Shown: positions 9,649 through 18,336 of the stretch, in pieces
How the letters are laid out: each line of letters starts with the position of its first letter
Numbering within the stretch: the stretch's first letter is position 1
Assembly: GCF_003253565.1 (NCBI RefSeq)
Contig: NZ_QKUF01000024.1
Span: forward strand, 26,761-90,760
DNA length: 64,000 nucleotides
DNA from: Thermosporothrix hazakensis
GTDB taxonomy: Bacteria; Chloroflexota; Ktedonobacteria; Ktedonobacterales; Ktedonobacteraceae
Direction: 5' to 3'
Notes under the pieces: model-generated
What the model was told of the DNA's origin: nothing
Databases searched by the model: none
Seen by the model: only the letters and a program-made list of their open reading frames with translations
Translations under genes and position numbers: made by a program

Positions 9649-9906
9649 AGATACAGCCCTTACAGGCGTCTTTCGGAAATGCTCTCTCACAATGGTGTGA
9701 GCAGATAATACCCCCTCAGAGCGCAGCTACCGGGCACAGTGCTTCCTTGCTTTCTATGTGCTATGATTAGGTTACGAATCACCCGGTCTTGTGCCAACCA
9801 ACCTGCGGGGATTCCCTGATTGTTCTAGAGCTCCCAGCATTTCTTTTTGGTGTGCTCAAAAATAGAATCTGCCTTATTTTTTTATTACTGTCGAAAGGGG
9901 ACAGAG

Positions 9907-10818
9907 ATGCTCAAAGATACATTGTTGTATCTTGCTCAGAATCAGAGGCTACGAGAGTTCGCTATTCAGAACCCGGTAGCAAAAGGCGTGGCTCGTCGTT
10001 TCGTGGCCGGTGAGACCCTCGAAGACGCCGTTCAAGCAACACGAGCCCTGAATCAAAAAGGCTGCTCGGTCGCGCTTGATTTGCTTGGCGAGAACGTCTA
10101 CACCGAAGCTGAAGCCAAAGAATCCACCCGGAACTATATCGCAGCCCTGGATATTATCCGAAGCACCGGCATAAATGCAAACATTTCAATCAAACTGACA
10201 GCCCTCGGCCTGGATATTTCCCCCTCCCTTTGTGAAGAGAACGTCACCGCAATCCTCACAAAAGCCCGAGAGTACAATCTATTTGTCGCGATTGATATGG
10301 AGGGCTCAGCCTACACCGACCGCACTATCGAACTGACACTGAAGATGCGCGAACAGTTTGAAGAGGTAGGAACAGTCATCCAGTCATACCTTTATCGAAG
10401 CAAGGCCGACATCGAGCGCCTGATTGAGAAAGGTGTGCGCACCCGGATTGTGAAAGGTGCCTACAAAGAGCCACCTAGCATTGCATATCAGAACAAGCAA
10501 GATGTCGATGCCAGCTATGTCGAGATCATGAAAATGCTGCTTTCACGTGGGAACTTCCCGGCCATCGCCAGCCACGATGAGGCGATCTTGCAAGAGGCAC
10601 GGCGCTTTATCCGTAACTATGGCATCAGTCCTTCGTCATTCGAGTTTCAGATGCTTTATGGCATCCGCCGTGATCTACAAGAGCAACTGGTGCGAGATGG
10701 CTTTAATGTACGTGTGTATGTGCCATATGGCTCACAGTGGTATCCCTACTTAATGCGGCGCATGGCAGAGCGACCAGCAAACTTGATGTTTGTTCTCAGC
10801 AATGCGATCCGGCGCTAA
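9907..10818 (+). CDS. Proline dehydrogenase (monofunctional, FAD-dependent)
   Basis: 303 residues from ATG 9907, chosen because AAAGGGG lies 6 nt upstream; an in-frame alternative further upstream has no such site. It oxidises L-proline to 1-pyrroline-5-carboxylate and passes electrons through FAD to the respiratory chain. The PRODH barrel is recognisable: SIKLTALGLD, the AIDMEGSAYTDRT strand, RIVKGAYKEP, AIASHDE, and a C-terminal FEFQMLYG...RVYVPYG...YLMRRMAERPAN segment with the substrate-carboxylate arginines. Its length fits the Deinococcus/Bacillus stand-alone type. The partner P5C dehydrogenase is not in the window. Confidence 0.9.
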   Translation: MLKDTLLYLAQNQRLREFAIQNPVAKGVARRFVAGETLEDAVQATRALNQKGCSVALDLLGENVYTEAEAKESTRNYIAALDIIRSTGINANISIKLTALGLDISPSLCEENVTAILTKAREYNLFVAIDMEGSAYTDRTIELTLKMREQFEEVGTVIQSYLYRSKADIERLIEKGVRTRIVKGAYKEPPSIAYQNKQDVDASYVEIMKMLLSRGNFPAIASHDEAILQEARRFIRNYGISPSSFEFQMLYGIRRDLQEQLVRDGFNVRVYVPYGSQWYPYLMRRMAERPANLMFVLSNAIRR

Positions 10819-10846
10819 AAAGCACAAAAGCACAAAAATATATTAA

Positions 10847-10895
10847 AATGAGGGACAAAGCAATGATGAGTGATTGCCTGTCCCTCATTCTTTCT
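10847..10895 (+). terminator. Rho-independent terminator after proline dehydrogenase
   Basis: AATGAGGGACA (10847-10857) pairs with TGTCCCTCATT (10879-10889). An inner GCAAT/ATTGC pair extends the stem and CTTTCTT follows. Confidence 0.75.
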
Positions 10896-10929
10896 TCTGA
10901 GCGTCAGGCCAATGATAGGAGCAGAAACC

Positions 10930-11766
10930 ATGACGACTTTTGTGGTAGCTGTCAGTGTCGCTGATGTGCGACGCGACCCGGATAAAAGTTCGGAGCAGGT
11001 CACGCAAGCTTTAATGAATGTTCCAGCAGAGGTTGGCGAGAGTCAGGGAGATTGGACCCATATCACGCTCTCTGACTATGAGGGGTGGATTCAGACCAAG
11101 CATCTGGCAGAGCCCATCTCTAAAGGATTTACCAGAGTCGGTGAGCATTGCGGCACACCGTTGGATCTGGTCGCAGTTGTCACCGAACCCTATACTTTTG
11201 CGTATTCAGAGGCTGACGGAGACGAGATCCAATGTAAACTCTATCTCTCCACAGTCCTCCCACTACTCGACACCACCCATAGCAGCCGCGTTCAGGTGGC
11301 ACTCCCCGGCGAGAACAGCGCATGGGTTGAGCGCACAGCGGTAAGTCTCCGCCGTGAACAGGAGAAATACCCGCGCGAGACCGTCAGAACTGCCACCGAT
11401 ACAGCTCGCCGCTTTCTGGATGTGCCCTACCTCTGGGGTGGCGTCAGCTTTGAGGGAATCGACTGTAGTGGCCTGACACAGCTTTGTTACCGCATGGCCG
11501 GGTACGTCCTGCCCCGAGACGCTGATCAGCAACATGACGCCCTTCCCCATACTGTCACGCGTGAGGAGATGCAGGAAGGCGATCTGATCTTCTTTGGCTC
11601 GAAAGCAATCACACATGTTGCGCTGGCGCTCAATAACAGGGATTTCATCCACGCATCTGGAAGAAACAATATGCGCGTCATGATCAATAGCCTGGATCCC
11701 AGGAGCCAGCTCTACCATCAGCGCCTTGATGAAACCGTCTGGGCAATCAAGCGCGTTGTCGACTAA
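10930..11766 (+). CDS. NlpC/P60 cysteine peptidase with SH3-like domains
   Basis: 278 residues from ATG 10930 (AGGAG at 10917-10921, 8-nt spacing); earlier in-frame starts lack a site. The N-terminal part has two bacterial-SH3-like segments (SVADVRRDPDKSSEQVTQ and a second near residue 75). The C-terminal C40 domain has the nucleophile in IDCSGLTQ, the His in ITHVALAL and a downstream His in FIHASG. The layout resembles YkfC-type gamma-D-Glu-L-Ala-cleaving muropeptide peptidases. No signal peptide is visible, which fits a cytoplasmic recycling enzyme better than a secreted hydrolase. Confidence 0.85.
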   Translation: MTTFVVAVSVADVRRDPDKSSEQVTQALMNVPAEVGESQGDWTHITLSDYEGWIQTKHLAEPISKGFTRVGEHCGTPLDLVAVVTEPYTFAYSEADGDEIQCKLYLSTVLPLLDTTHSSRVQVALPGENSAWVERTAVSLRREQEKYPRETVRTATDTARRFLDVPYLWGGVSFEGIDCSGLTQLCYRMAGYVLPRDADQQHDALPHTVTREEMQEGDLIFFGSKAITHVALALNNRDFIHASGRNNMRVMINSLDPRSQLYHQRLDETVWAIKRVVD

Positions 11767-11796
11767 AGCTTGTCTGGAAAAAGGGAGGCTCTTTGT

Positions 11797-12333
11797 ATGC
11801 CTATCTTACCATTCAATGGGATCACTCCCAGAATCGCGGATGATGTCTTTATTGCTCCGGGAGCAATGATTATCGGTGACGTGACGATAGGTGCAGGCTC
11901 AAGTGTCTGGTATAACGCGGTGATTCGGGGTGATACCGCTCCTATTGTGATTGGCAAACGGACAAACATTCAGGATAATTGTACCCTGCACACTGACCCT
12001 GATGCCCCGCTCACCATTGGTGATGAATGTACTATCGGTCATAACGCGATTGTCCACGGGGCGACGCTTCAGAATCGGGTTCTCGTAGGCATGCATGCGA
12101 CAGTGCTTTCACATGCTGAAATCGGCACGGAAACTATCATCGGTGCGGGTGCACTTATTGGCGAACGCAAGCAGATCCCCGGCGGAGTCCTGGCACTTGG
12201 GCTTCCCGCGAAGGCAGTGCGAGAGCTTCAGGAGACAGAAAAGCAGCAGATCGCGGCAAGTGCACAGCACTATCAAGAGCGAGGTCAGCAACATCAACGC
12301 TCGCTTGAAGAAACGGCTGATGGAGCCCGGTAA
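11797..12333 (+). CDS. Gamma-carbonic-anhydrase-family hexapeptide protein
   Basis: 178 residues from ATG 11797 (GGGAGG 8 nt upstream). A left-handed beta-helix of hexapeptide repeats is visible (IGDVTIGAGSSVWYNAVIRGD). The three metal-binding His positions of the gamma class are present: NCTLHTD, then the two in TIGHNAIVHGA. A C-terminal helix rich in Gln and Glu follows. These proteins (YrdA/PaaY/CaiE-like) may be carbonic anhydrases or thioesterase partners; activity cannot be decided here. It directly follows the peptidase gene, with a 30-bp gap, and is probably cotranscribed with it. Confidence 0.85.
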   Translation: MPILPFNGITPRIADDVFIAPGAMIIGDVTIGAGSSVWYNAVIRGDTAPIVIGKRTNIQDNCTLHTDPDAPLTIGDECTIGHNAIVHGATLQNRVLVGMHATVLSHAEIGTETIIGAGALIGERKQIPGGVLALGLPAKAVRELQETEKQQIAASAQHYQERGQQHQRSLEETADGAR

Positions 12334-12388
12334 GCCAACTTATACCTGCGACCCGCTTCCCGCTCCTGCTTCCCACCTCTAAAAAGTG

Positions 12389-12420
12389 AGCCCGGTACAG
12401 AAATGTTGTACCGGGCTTTG
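12389..12420. terminator. Bidirectional terminator
   Basis: AGCCCGGTAC (12389-12398) and GTACCGGGCT (12408-12417) form a perfect 10-bp stem between convergent genes. The minus strand continues into CACTTTTTAG. Confidence 0.85.
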
Positions 12421-12424
12421 CCTG

Positions 12425-13534
12425 CTAGCGACCTTTTCTGACGTTGATATCTCCGCCGCTCGAAGATGCTTTGATCGTTGCTTTGGGTCCAGTACCCACA
12501 ACGTTACTACCAAACTCATTGTTCACCTCGCCACCGGTGGTCTCCAACTGGGCCGCAAAGGCCGAGTTCTCAGGCAGGTTGAGCGTGACTTTACCACCGC
12601 TGGTATGGAAGGTGTAATCCCCATTCACAGCCAGTGTTCCCTGAAAATCAATATCACCGCCGCTGGTATTGACTTCAACGGTCCCCTGGAAGAGACTGTC
12701 TTTGAAGGAGATATCACCGCCACTCGATCGAACGCTACTATTGCCGGATAATGCCACATTCTCTGCCCGGATCGTTCCACCATTGGTCTCCACCTGTAAG
12801 ACACCATTGGTTTGCGTCAGGGTAATATCACCGCCCGAGGTGTGGATCTGGGAGGCTCCTGAGAGCCTCGAGTTCGACAGGCTGACATCGCCCCCCATCG
12901 TTTTGAGATCAAGCTTGCCATTCACGTTACTGAGATCAATGTCACCGCCGTACGTCACAATATTCACATCTGCTACTGCGGGAACCGTGATTTCAAGGTC
13001 AACGTCAGCTCCATTCAGAAAAGACACCCCATCAATATTAGAGGTGACTTCAATGGTGTTGCCATTCTGTTGATAGTTCACCGTGGCATTCGCGGTCGGT
13101 AACAGGCCGAAGGAATACTTTGTTGCTTGAATATGAACGCTATCAGTATTTCCCACCTTCACATGCACATCTCCCGCGCCATTGTTCACAATCAGATGAG
13201 GCGCCTGCTGCCCTGCCTGTAGCGTAAAGTCGCGATTCTCCACCCCATTGACCCGAGAGAAAAACGCTTTTCCTCCGGCCAGGGCAGAGAACAGTAAAAC
13301 AACCAGAAGCAAGACGATCCACCAGCCATGTTTGCGGCGCTGGCGTGGTGGCTGCTGACTCCTTCGTTGCTCCTCAACGGGATGAATTTTCTCCCCGATG
13401 TTCTCTGCACCGGGCACTCCATAACCTTCGGCATAGGCAGCTTCCTCACGCGGATCAATCTGCCGTTGTTCACCCATGCCTTCCTGTCGGCGAGATGTCT
13501 CCTGTGGATAGAACATTGCTTCCTGGTTGCTCAC
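12425..13534 (-). CDS. DUF4097-type beta-helix membrane protein
   Basis: 369 residues. The GTG start at 13534 is preferred because AAGGAG lies 10 nt upstream; the alternative ATG at 13516 has none. A charged cytoplasmic N-terminus (about 65 residues) is followed by one membrane helix (WWIVLLLVVLLFSALAGG). The external domain is built of about seven short repeats with an SGGDI/TGGEV turn every roughly 20 residues. This is the adhesin-like right-handed beta-helix pattern of DUF4097/YvlB proteins. It lies 31 bp downstream of the small membrane gene at 13566-14102, so the two probably form an operon. YvlB-type proteins are tied to envelope stress in Bacillus; the role here is inferred only. Confidence 0.75.
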   Translation of the reverse strand: MSNQEAMFYPQETSRRQEGMGEQRQIDPREEAAYAEGYGVPGAENIGEKIHPVEEQRRSQQPPRQRRKHGWWIVLLLVVLLFSALAGGKAFFSRVNGVENRDFTLQAGQQAPHLIVNNGAGDVHVKVGNTDSVHIQATKYSFGLLPTANATVNYQQNGNTIEVTSNIDGVSFLNGADVDLEITVPAVADVNIVTYGGDIDLSNVNGKLDLKTMGGDVSLSNSRLSGASQIHTSGGDITLTQTNGVLQVETNGGTIRAENVALSGNSSVRSSGGDISFKDSLFQGTVEVNTSGGDIDFQGTLAVNGDYTFHTSGGKVTLNLPENSAFAAQLETTGGEVNNEFGSNVVGTGPKATIKASSSGGDINVRKGR

Positions 13535-13565
13535 AACTCGTTTGCTCCTTCTCTACTTCTGGTTA

Positions 13566-14102
13566 TTAGTGACCTTGAGGCGGCATCTCCTGTGGATACT
13601 GAGCCTGTGGCTGCTCATAGCGTGCATAATCACTCTGAGACTGTGATGAGGATGGATATTCATAAATCTTCCCGCCCTCAGTATAGGTCTCGTTCTGGGT
13701 TCTGGGTGCCTGATAGCCCTGCTCATAGGACGACGGCTGGTAATATGGCTCCTGCTGTTCAGGAGGCCGCTGGTAGGTTGGCTGACCGTAAAAGCGTTCT
13801 CCAATCGTCTGGCTGACAGCCTTTTGCTGTGAACCGAGAATACCTGATAGCACGATGATAATCAGAATGCCCGGCCACCAGAAATTGAACAGGGCACAGA
13901 CAGCCAGGCCCACAAGCCAGACAACTCCGATAAGTCCTCCCCATACTGCCCTCGGGTTTCCGCTTGCAAGCGACCCCAAAAAACTTGTTGCGGCAAGCAC
14001 AAGGAGAATGCCCGGCCACCAGAAATGAAACACCGCACAAAGGATCAGGCCAATTATAAAGACTGCCCCACTAAGACCGGAAAAAGCGCCCCTTGATCTC
14101 AT
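13566..14102 (-). CDS. Small membrane protein with a duplicated FWWPGIL hairpin
   Basis: 178 residues. The N-terminal 100 residues hold four hydrophobic segments in two similar halves, each with a CA-V/L-F-x-FWWPGIL core. This resembles LiaF/DUF5668-like membrane modules. The C-terminus is disordered, rich in Gln, Tyr, Pro and Ser. GAGGAGAG precedes the ATG by 5 nt. It is the first gene of a pair with the DUF4097-type gene. In Firmicutes such pairs belong to the Lia/Psp envelope-stress system; that link is an inference from architecture. Confidence 0.65.
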   Translation of the reverse strand: MRSRGAFSGLSGAVFIIGLILCAVFHFWWPGILLVLAATSFLGSLASGNPRAVWGGLIGVVWLVGLAVCALFNFWWPGILIIIVLSGILGSQQKAVSQTIGERFYGQPTYQRPPEQQEPYYQPSSYEQGYQAPRTQNETYTEGGKIYEYPSSSQSQSDYARYEQPQAQYPQEMPPQGH

Positions 14103-14244
14103 ATATCTCTCCTCTCAAGAAGAACGTGCTATCCCCACTTCAAAAATCATAAATACAAAAACGTTAATTCATCCTATTATATCAAACAATCATTAGATAT
14201 ACGGAGCGCAATCGAATTAGTTCGATGGCCAATACAGGACATAT

Positions 14245-14273
14245 AAAAAAAAGGGGCACGTGGTGCGCCCCTT
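14245..14273 (-). terminator. Terminator of the ccm operon
   Basis: On the minus strand AAGGGGC pairs with GCCCCTT (arms 14267-14273 and 14251-14257), followed directly by a run of eight T. It lies 17 bp past the last gene of the operon. Confidence 0.88.
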
Positions 14274-14289
14274 GAAAACACTTCTCTGT

Positions 14290-14739
14290 TTAGTCCGCGC
14301 TCTTTTCTTTAGAGCGAATAACCCAGGAGAAAGGCAAGCGCCAGATATAAAGGCCAACCAGATTGGTCAGGAACGTCACAATCGCGAAGCTGACCTCAAC
14401 TGGCGTGATAAACACCTGACGCAGTCCCATTGCCCCAGCACAGGCCAGTAGCCAGGCAATGCCGGTACGCGCCGCCATCTGGCCCGGGCGACGCTCAGTC
14501 TTGCGGCTAAAGACGCCCAGGAATGGAGAGATCACAAACCAGGCCACCGCCAGCGGCCAGGTCACACGCAGCATATTCTCGGCGTTGATCTCTTTCTGGT
14601 GCATTTGTAAGCCAATAGCCCCGATAATGAGGAAGACCAGCAGGTCACCAACCGCCAGCCCGAAAATGCGCCCACCCCTGGCTTTTCTCCCTGAGGAAAT
14701 CGCAGGCGCGTTATGTACGCCGCTCTCTTTCACTGCCAT
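14290..14739 (-). CDS. DUF3054-type membrane protein
   Basis: 149 residues from ATG 14739; the frame is open further upstream but that part overlaps ccmD. Four membrane helices are visible (GLAVGDLLVFLIIGAIG, TWPLAVAWFVISPFLGVF, GIAWLLACAGAMGL and VSFAIVTFLTNLVGLYIW). The pattern fits DUF3054, a small integral membrane family of unknown function. It starts 7 nt after the ccmD stop and is the last gene of the ccm operon, so it is probably cotranscribed with heme-export genes. A direct role in cytochrome maturation is not established. Confidence 0.7.
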   Translation of the reverse strand: MAVKESGVHNAPAISSGRKARGGRIFGLAVGDLLVFLIIGAIGLQMHQKEINAENMLRVTWPLAVAWFVISPFLGVFSRKTERRPGQMAARTGIAWLLACAGAMGLRQVFITPVEVSFAIVTFLTNLVGLYIWRLPFSWVIRSKEKSAD

Positions 14740-14746
14740 TTCGCCT

Positions 14747-14902
14747 TTATTCCTCCTGTTCTTGCTGCTCACGAACCAGTTCTTCAACTGCCGCCAGCTC
14801 GGTACGCGCTCCGCGGAGCCGCAAAGCGATAACAACGACATATGCCATCAGGATCAACCAGCCCAATGCATAGGCCAGCATCATATATGTAAAACCGTTC
14901 AT
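14747..14902 (-). CDS. ccmD: CcmD-like heme exporter small subunit
   Basis: A 51-residue gene that is easily missed. It starts at ATG 14902 with GAGGTGA 7 nt upstream and ends at TAA 14747. One membrane helix (LAYALGWLILMAYVVVIALRL) is followed by a charged helical tail (EELVREQQEQEE). This is the CcmD layout: a small single-span protein needed for release of holo-CcmE from the CcmABC transporter. It sits 19 bp after ccmC, the canonical position. CcmD proteins are poorly conserved, so the call rests on size, topology and position. Confidence 0.8.
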   Translation of the reverse strand: MNGFTYMMLAYALGWLILMAYVVVIALRLRGARTELAAVEELVREQQEQEE

Positions 14903-14921
14903 TTCAGGTTCACCTCGTCAA

Positions 14922-15656
14922 CTAGCGCATTACCAGCAAGCGTAGACGCTGAGCCAGCGTTTGCAGACGCTGGAGCTGATACACCTGCATCACCAGGAAC
15001 ACATAGAAGATCGTAAAGGTGAGCAGTACAACCAGCATAGTCAACAGCATTTCCGGCGGAAGCTGACTGACCTGAGTAGGATGTTGCCCACGCCACCAGT
15101 TCACCGCCAGATAGATGATCGGCACATCAATCGCGCCCAGAATCGCCATGACCGCCCCGACGCGCATGCTATCCAGCGTTCGCCCCATATAGCTACGCAG
15201 CATCAGATAGCCGATATACATAAACCACATAATCAGGGTGGCGGTCAGCTTTGGCTCCCAGACCCACCAGGCGCCCCAGATCGGGCGTCCCCAGAGCGAG
15301 CCAGTCACCAGAGCAATCGTGAGGAAGACAGCGCCTACCTCAGCGTTTGCCCGGGAAATCCAGTCCCAACGCTCATTGCGCCGAATTAACGCAACAATGC
15401 TGGTCACTGCCAACAGCACAAAGGCCAGCATCCCGACCCAGGCGCAGGCAAGGTGCAGATAGAAAATGCGTTGTGGATCTTTTTGTAGCGCATCAGTTGG
15501 CGCATAAAGAAAGATCATCCAGGCAGAGATCAGCCCCCCGATGAGTGAGAGTCCCGCAAGAACCAGCGAAACAAGGGGAAGTTTTGTATCCCTCTCCTGG
15601 CCTGCCACCCGCGCGGCTTTGCGCTCGGCAGGGAGTGTATGATCCGTTAAGGCCAT
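14922..15656 (-). CDS. ccmC: Heme exporter / heme-handling protein CcmC
   Basis: 244 residues, six membrane helices. CcmC carries the tryptophan-rich heme-binding WWD-type segment and loads heme onto CcmE. Visible here: FYLHLACAWVGM (first heme-axial His), a GRPIWGAWWVWEPKLTA segment matching the WWD motif (the usual DARLT is EPKLT), and DVPIIYLAVNWWRGQHPTQ with the second conserved His. The ATG at 15656 has GAGGAC upstream and follows the ccmB stop directly. Confidence 0.92.
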   Translation of the reverse strand: MALTDHTLPAERKAARVAGQERDTKLPLVSLVLAGLSLIGGLISAWMIFLYAPTDALQKDPQRIFYLHLACAWVGMLAFVLLAVTSIVALIRRNERWDWISRANAEVGAVFLTIALVTGSLWGRPIWGAWWVWEPKLTATLIMWFMYIGYLMLRSYMGRTLDSMRVGAVMAILGAIDVPIIYLAVNWWRGQHPTQVSQLPPEMLLTMLVVLLTFTIFYVFLVMQVYQLQRLQTLAQRLRLLVMR

Positions 15657-15658
15657 AG

Positions 15659-16327
15659 TTAGTCCTCAATGATAAACTGAAACGCGAGCGTCGAGACGCC
15701 CAGGAAGATAACATCAAAAGCAATTATCAGGCCAAGCCAGGGCGGCTCATTCGGTAGCGGCGCAATTAGCGCTTCCGTCAGCCGAACAGCTCCGATCATG
15801 ACCGGCACCACCAGCGGAAATACCAGCAGCGGTAACAGGAGCTCTCGCGCCCGGGTTGTGGCTGCCATCGCTGCACACATAGTTCCAATGGTCGCAATAC
15901 CAACCGTTCCAAGCAGAACCACCGGCACCAGTGCACCCACAAAAATATGTAAGTTGAAAAGGACAATATACACGGGTAACGCCACCAGCTCTACCACAAA
16001 GATAAAGAGCAGGTTCCCGAGAAGCTTCGCCAGAAAAATCGCTCGCCGATCCACCGGACACAGCAACAGCCGATCCATCGACCCTTGTTCCTGCTCCATA
16101 GCCATCGTGCGGCTTAAACCAAGTATGCTCGCGAACAAAAAAGAGACCCAGAGCACCCCGGGAGCAACCGTTGCTTTATCATCAATGCGCAGATCAAAGA
16201 CAAAATTAAAAATGACCAGTACCAGCAGCGCAAACATGCCCATACTGAACCACGTTTGCTTACTGCGGAGTTCACAGCGAATATCTTTCCAGAGTATAGC
16301 AAAAACCTGTAAGAAAAACTGCTTCAT
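15659..16327 (-). CDS. ccmB: Heme exporter membrane subunit CcmB
   Basis: 222 residues, six predicted membrane helices. It is the ABC-2-type permease partner of CcmA. It opens with the typical cytoplasmic FAILWKDIRCELRSKQTW segment and has FLFASILGLSRTMAMEQEQGSMDRLLLCPVDRRAIFLAKLL, which matches CcmB's EHxxGxLExLxLSP region. It lies between ccmA (21-bp gap) and ccmC. Confidence 0.92.
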   Translation of the reverse strand: MKQFFLQVFAILWKDIRCELRSKQTWFSMGMFALLVLVIFNFVFDLRIDDKATVAPGVLWVSFLFASILGLSRTMAMEQEQGSMDRLLLCPVDRRAIFLAKLLGNLLFIFVVELVALPVYIVLFNLHIFVGALVPVVLLGTVGIATIGTMCAAMAATTRARELLLPLLVFPLVVPVMIGAVRLTEALIAPLPNEPPWLGLIIAFDVIFLGVSTLAFQFIIED

Positions 16328-16348
16328 AGCTTCCTGACTCCACGCATC

Positions 16349-17044
16349 TCAGACGCGTAGCTGTTCCTGCACATCGGCCAGCGAGATAGCCTCTGTAGCA
16401 TCCTGCAAGGCGACCTTACCGCCTTTCAACAGGACAATCCGTTCGCTTAACTGAAGCGCTCGTTCAAGTTGATGCGTGGTAAAGATTGCGCCACCTCCCT
16501 GCTCAATATGCTCCTGTACCAGCACATCAATCAACTGCTGTCCCTCCTGATCCAGCCCGGTATCAGGTTCATCAAGCAAGAGCAGCCGGGGAGCATGTAA
16601 GAGGGCCCGTGCCCAGGCCACCCGCTGGATCATCCCACGCGAGAAGGTCGCGACCCGGTCGTGCATACGCCGAGCCAGTCCGAGCCGCTCTAACAGGGCC
16701 CGTCCGCGGGCATCTGCCTGCGCGACATCATAAAGCCGTCCAAAGAACGTCAGGTTCTCTAACGCGGTCAGTTCCTCATAGAGATAGGCTTGATGCCCGA
16801 CAAAACCAACCAGCCGCCGAATCTGTTGGGCATCACGCACGCTATCCAGCCCGGCAACCGTTACCGTGCCACCGCCCGGGCGTGTCAGGCAAGCAAGGAT
16901 CCGTAGCAGCGTGGTTTTGCCCGCCCCATTCGCGCCCAAAAGTGCCAGCCGTTCCCCGGGACCAAGCATCAGGTCAACGCCTCGCAGCACTGGCTTCAGA
17001 CCAAAACTCTTGCGCAACCTTCGTATTTCAACAAGAGCGCTCAT
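16349..17044 (-). CDS. ccmA: Heme exporter ATP-binding subunit CcmA
   Basis: 231 residues. ABC ATPase with Walker A GANGAGKTT (about residues 37-45), Q-loop VGHQAYLYEELTALENL, signature TFSRGMIQR (FSRGM in place of LSxGQ, usual for CcmA), Walker B LLLLDEP and switch His in TTHQLE. It powers release of heme-loaded CcmE. The ATG overlaps the stop of the upstream gene as ATGA, implying translational coupling. Confidence 0.93.
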   Translation of the reverse strand: MSALVEIRRLRKSFGLKPVLRGVDLMLGPGERLALLGANGAGKTTLLRILACLTRPGGGTVTVAGLDSVRDAQQIRRLVGFVGHQAYLYEELTALENLTFFGRLYDVAQADARGRALLERLGLARRMHDRVATFSRGMIQRVAWARALLHAPRLLLLDEPDTGLDQEGQQLIDVLVQEHIEQGGGAIFTTHQLERALQLSERIVLLKGGKVALQDATEAISLADVQEQLRV

Positions 17045-18336
17045 CAGCGCCGTGCCCCCTCTGTCTTTTTGTCGAGCAAGGAACGCAACTGCGCCTTGAG
17101 CCGGGCTCGTTGCTCCTCATACTGCTTCTTTTTGAGCTTGCCTTTCTCAAATTCCCTGTCGAGTTTCAGCAAGGCGGTCAGTAATTCCTGCTCGCGTTCA
17201 TCATCTTCTGGCTGCTTCTCCTGCCGCTTCTGAGATGCGGCCTTTTTATCTGCGTTACGCGTTGCCTTTCTGGCAGCCTCACGCCGCGAGCGATACACAA
17301 TCCAGGTCAGCAGGATAATCACCAGCATCAACGCGATAATCACGATAAGCCAGATCGTTGACGAGTCTAGCTGAGTTCCCTGCGCGTTCTGTGAAGCAGT
17401 GCTCGGAGCCTGCGTATTCACGACGGGCAGCCCTTCCAGGCGCACCTTGACCGACTTCTCTTTCGTCAGTGCCTGTGCCTTAAAGACGTTGTAGGGATGT
17501 TCTTCAACCGTTACCACGCCATCAGAGGCGACATCCTGCGAACCCGCCGTTGTATGGAGATCCGTTGGCACCATAAAGGAGACCTGCACCGTTGGGTAGA
17601 TCGCATGATATGTCAGGTCCAGTGTGTCGCCTGTATAGGGTACATCATACGACAGCGAGAACTCATTGTCACCCGGCAGCACAGCCGCATCGGTTGCGAA
17701 GCCCTGATCGGACTGAATAGAACGATAGCCAGCGAATCCCTTCACCAGCGAGATATTCGTTGCGCCCTGCGGCAGCGAGAAGAAAAGCGCGTTGGGGCGG
17801 CCCTTTGAGGCATCAAGCGAGCCCACAAAAGCTTTTGTGTTCAGATTTTTGAAGGCCACAATCTCGGAGACACGCACCATCCCCGTCTTTTCATCCACCG
17901 ACTTCACCAGCAGCGTCGTCTGGACAATCGCCACTTTTGACGCGTCCGAACTGGCCTCATAGACAGTGAGGTTGACCTGTTGCTCCGGCTTCGTGCCAAG
18001 TGAGACCGGCTCAGTATAATAGTGAGCGTTCTGGTAGCGGATATAGACGGCATAGCTGATCGCTTTGTCAGTATCGAGCCCGGAGAACGAGAAGCGTCCG
18101 TTGGGGTCAGTAATTGCGGTCGTCACATCCTGCGAAGAGCCATTCTGCGCCTTCTGCAATGTCACTGTCTGCCCGGCAAGCGGCGCGTTCTTGTTTGAAC
18201 CGTCAAGCAACTGCCCATAAATACGCCCTGTGGTTTGGGCGAACGCCGAAGAGAGCGGAGCCAGAGCGGCCAGCACGCCAACAAGCAGCAGCAGAATCAG
18301 AAAACTGCTTCCTTTCAGCAAGCACTTATTCATCAT
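17044..18336 (-). CDS. Exported regulatory-like domain protein with CcmI-like tail
   Basis: 430 residues. A signal peptide (LILLLLVGVLAALAPLSSAFA) is followed by a carboxypeptidase-regulatory-like beta-sandwich (GRIYGQLLDGSNKNAPLAG; DPNGRFSFSGL), a further external beta domain, one membrane span (IWLIVIIALMLVIILLTWIVY) and a cytoplasmic Lys/Glu-rich coiled coil. The end, LLKLDREFEKGKLKKKQYEEQRARL, resembles the helical motif of CcmI and of the 118-residue protein just upstream. Similar proteins occur in ccm clusters of Chloroflexota, but the function is not known to me. It overlaps both neighbours. Confidence 0.7.
   Translation of the reverse strand: MMNKCLLKGSSFLILLLLVGVLAALAPLSSAFAQTTGRIYGQLLDGSNKNAPLAGQTVTLQKAQNGSSQDVTTAITDPNGRFSFSGLDTDKAISYAVYIRYQNAHYYTEPVSLGTKPEQQVNLTVYEASSDASKVAIVQTTLLVKSVDEKTGMVRVSEIVAFKNLNTKAFVGSLDASKGRPNALFFSLPQGATNISLVKGFAGYRSIQSDQGFATDAAVLPGDNEFSLSYDVPYTGDTLDLTYHAIYPTVQVSFMVPTDLHTTAGSQDVASDGVVTVEEHPYNVFKAQALTKEKSVKVRLEGLPVVNTQAPSTASQNAQGTQLDSSTIWLIVIIALMLVIILLTWIVYRSRREAARKATRNADKKAASQKRQEKQPEDDEREQELLTALLKLDREFEKGKLKKKQYEEQRARLKAQLRSLLDKKTEGARR

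Noticed and set aside
14903..14915. TTCAGGT on the plus strand near the ccmD start
   Set aside because: No GTAAGGT partner at four bases, and the sequence is explained by the ccmD ribosome site region.
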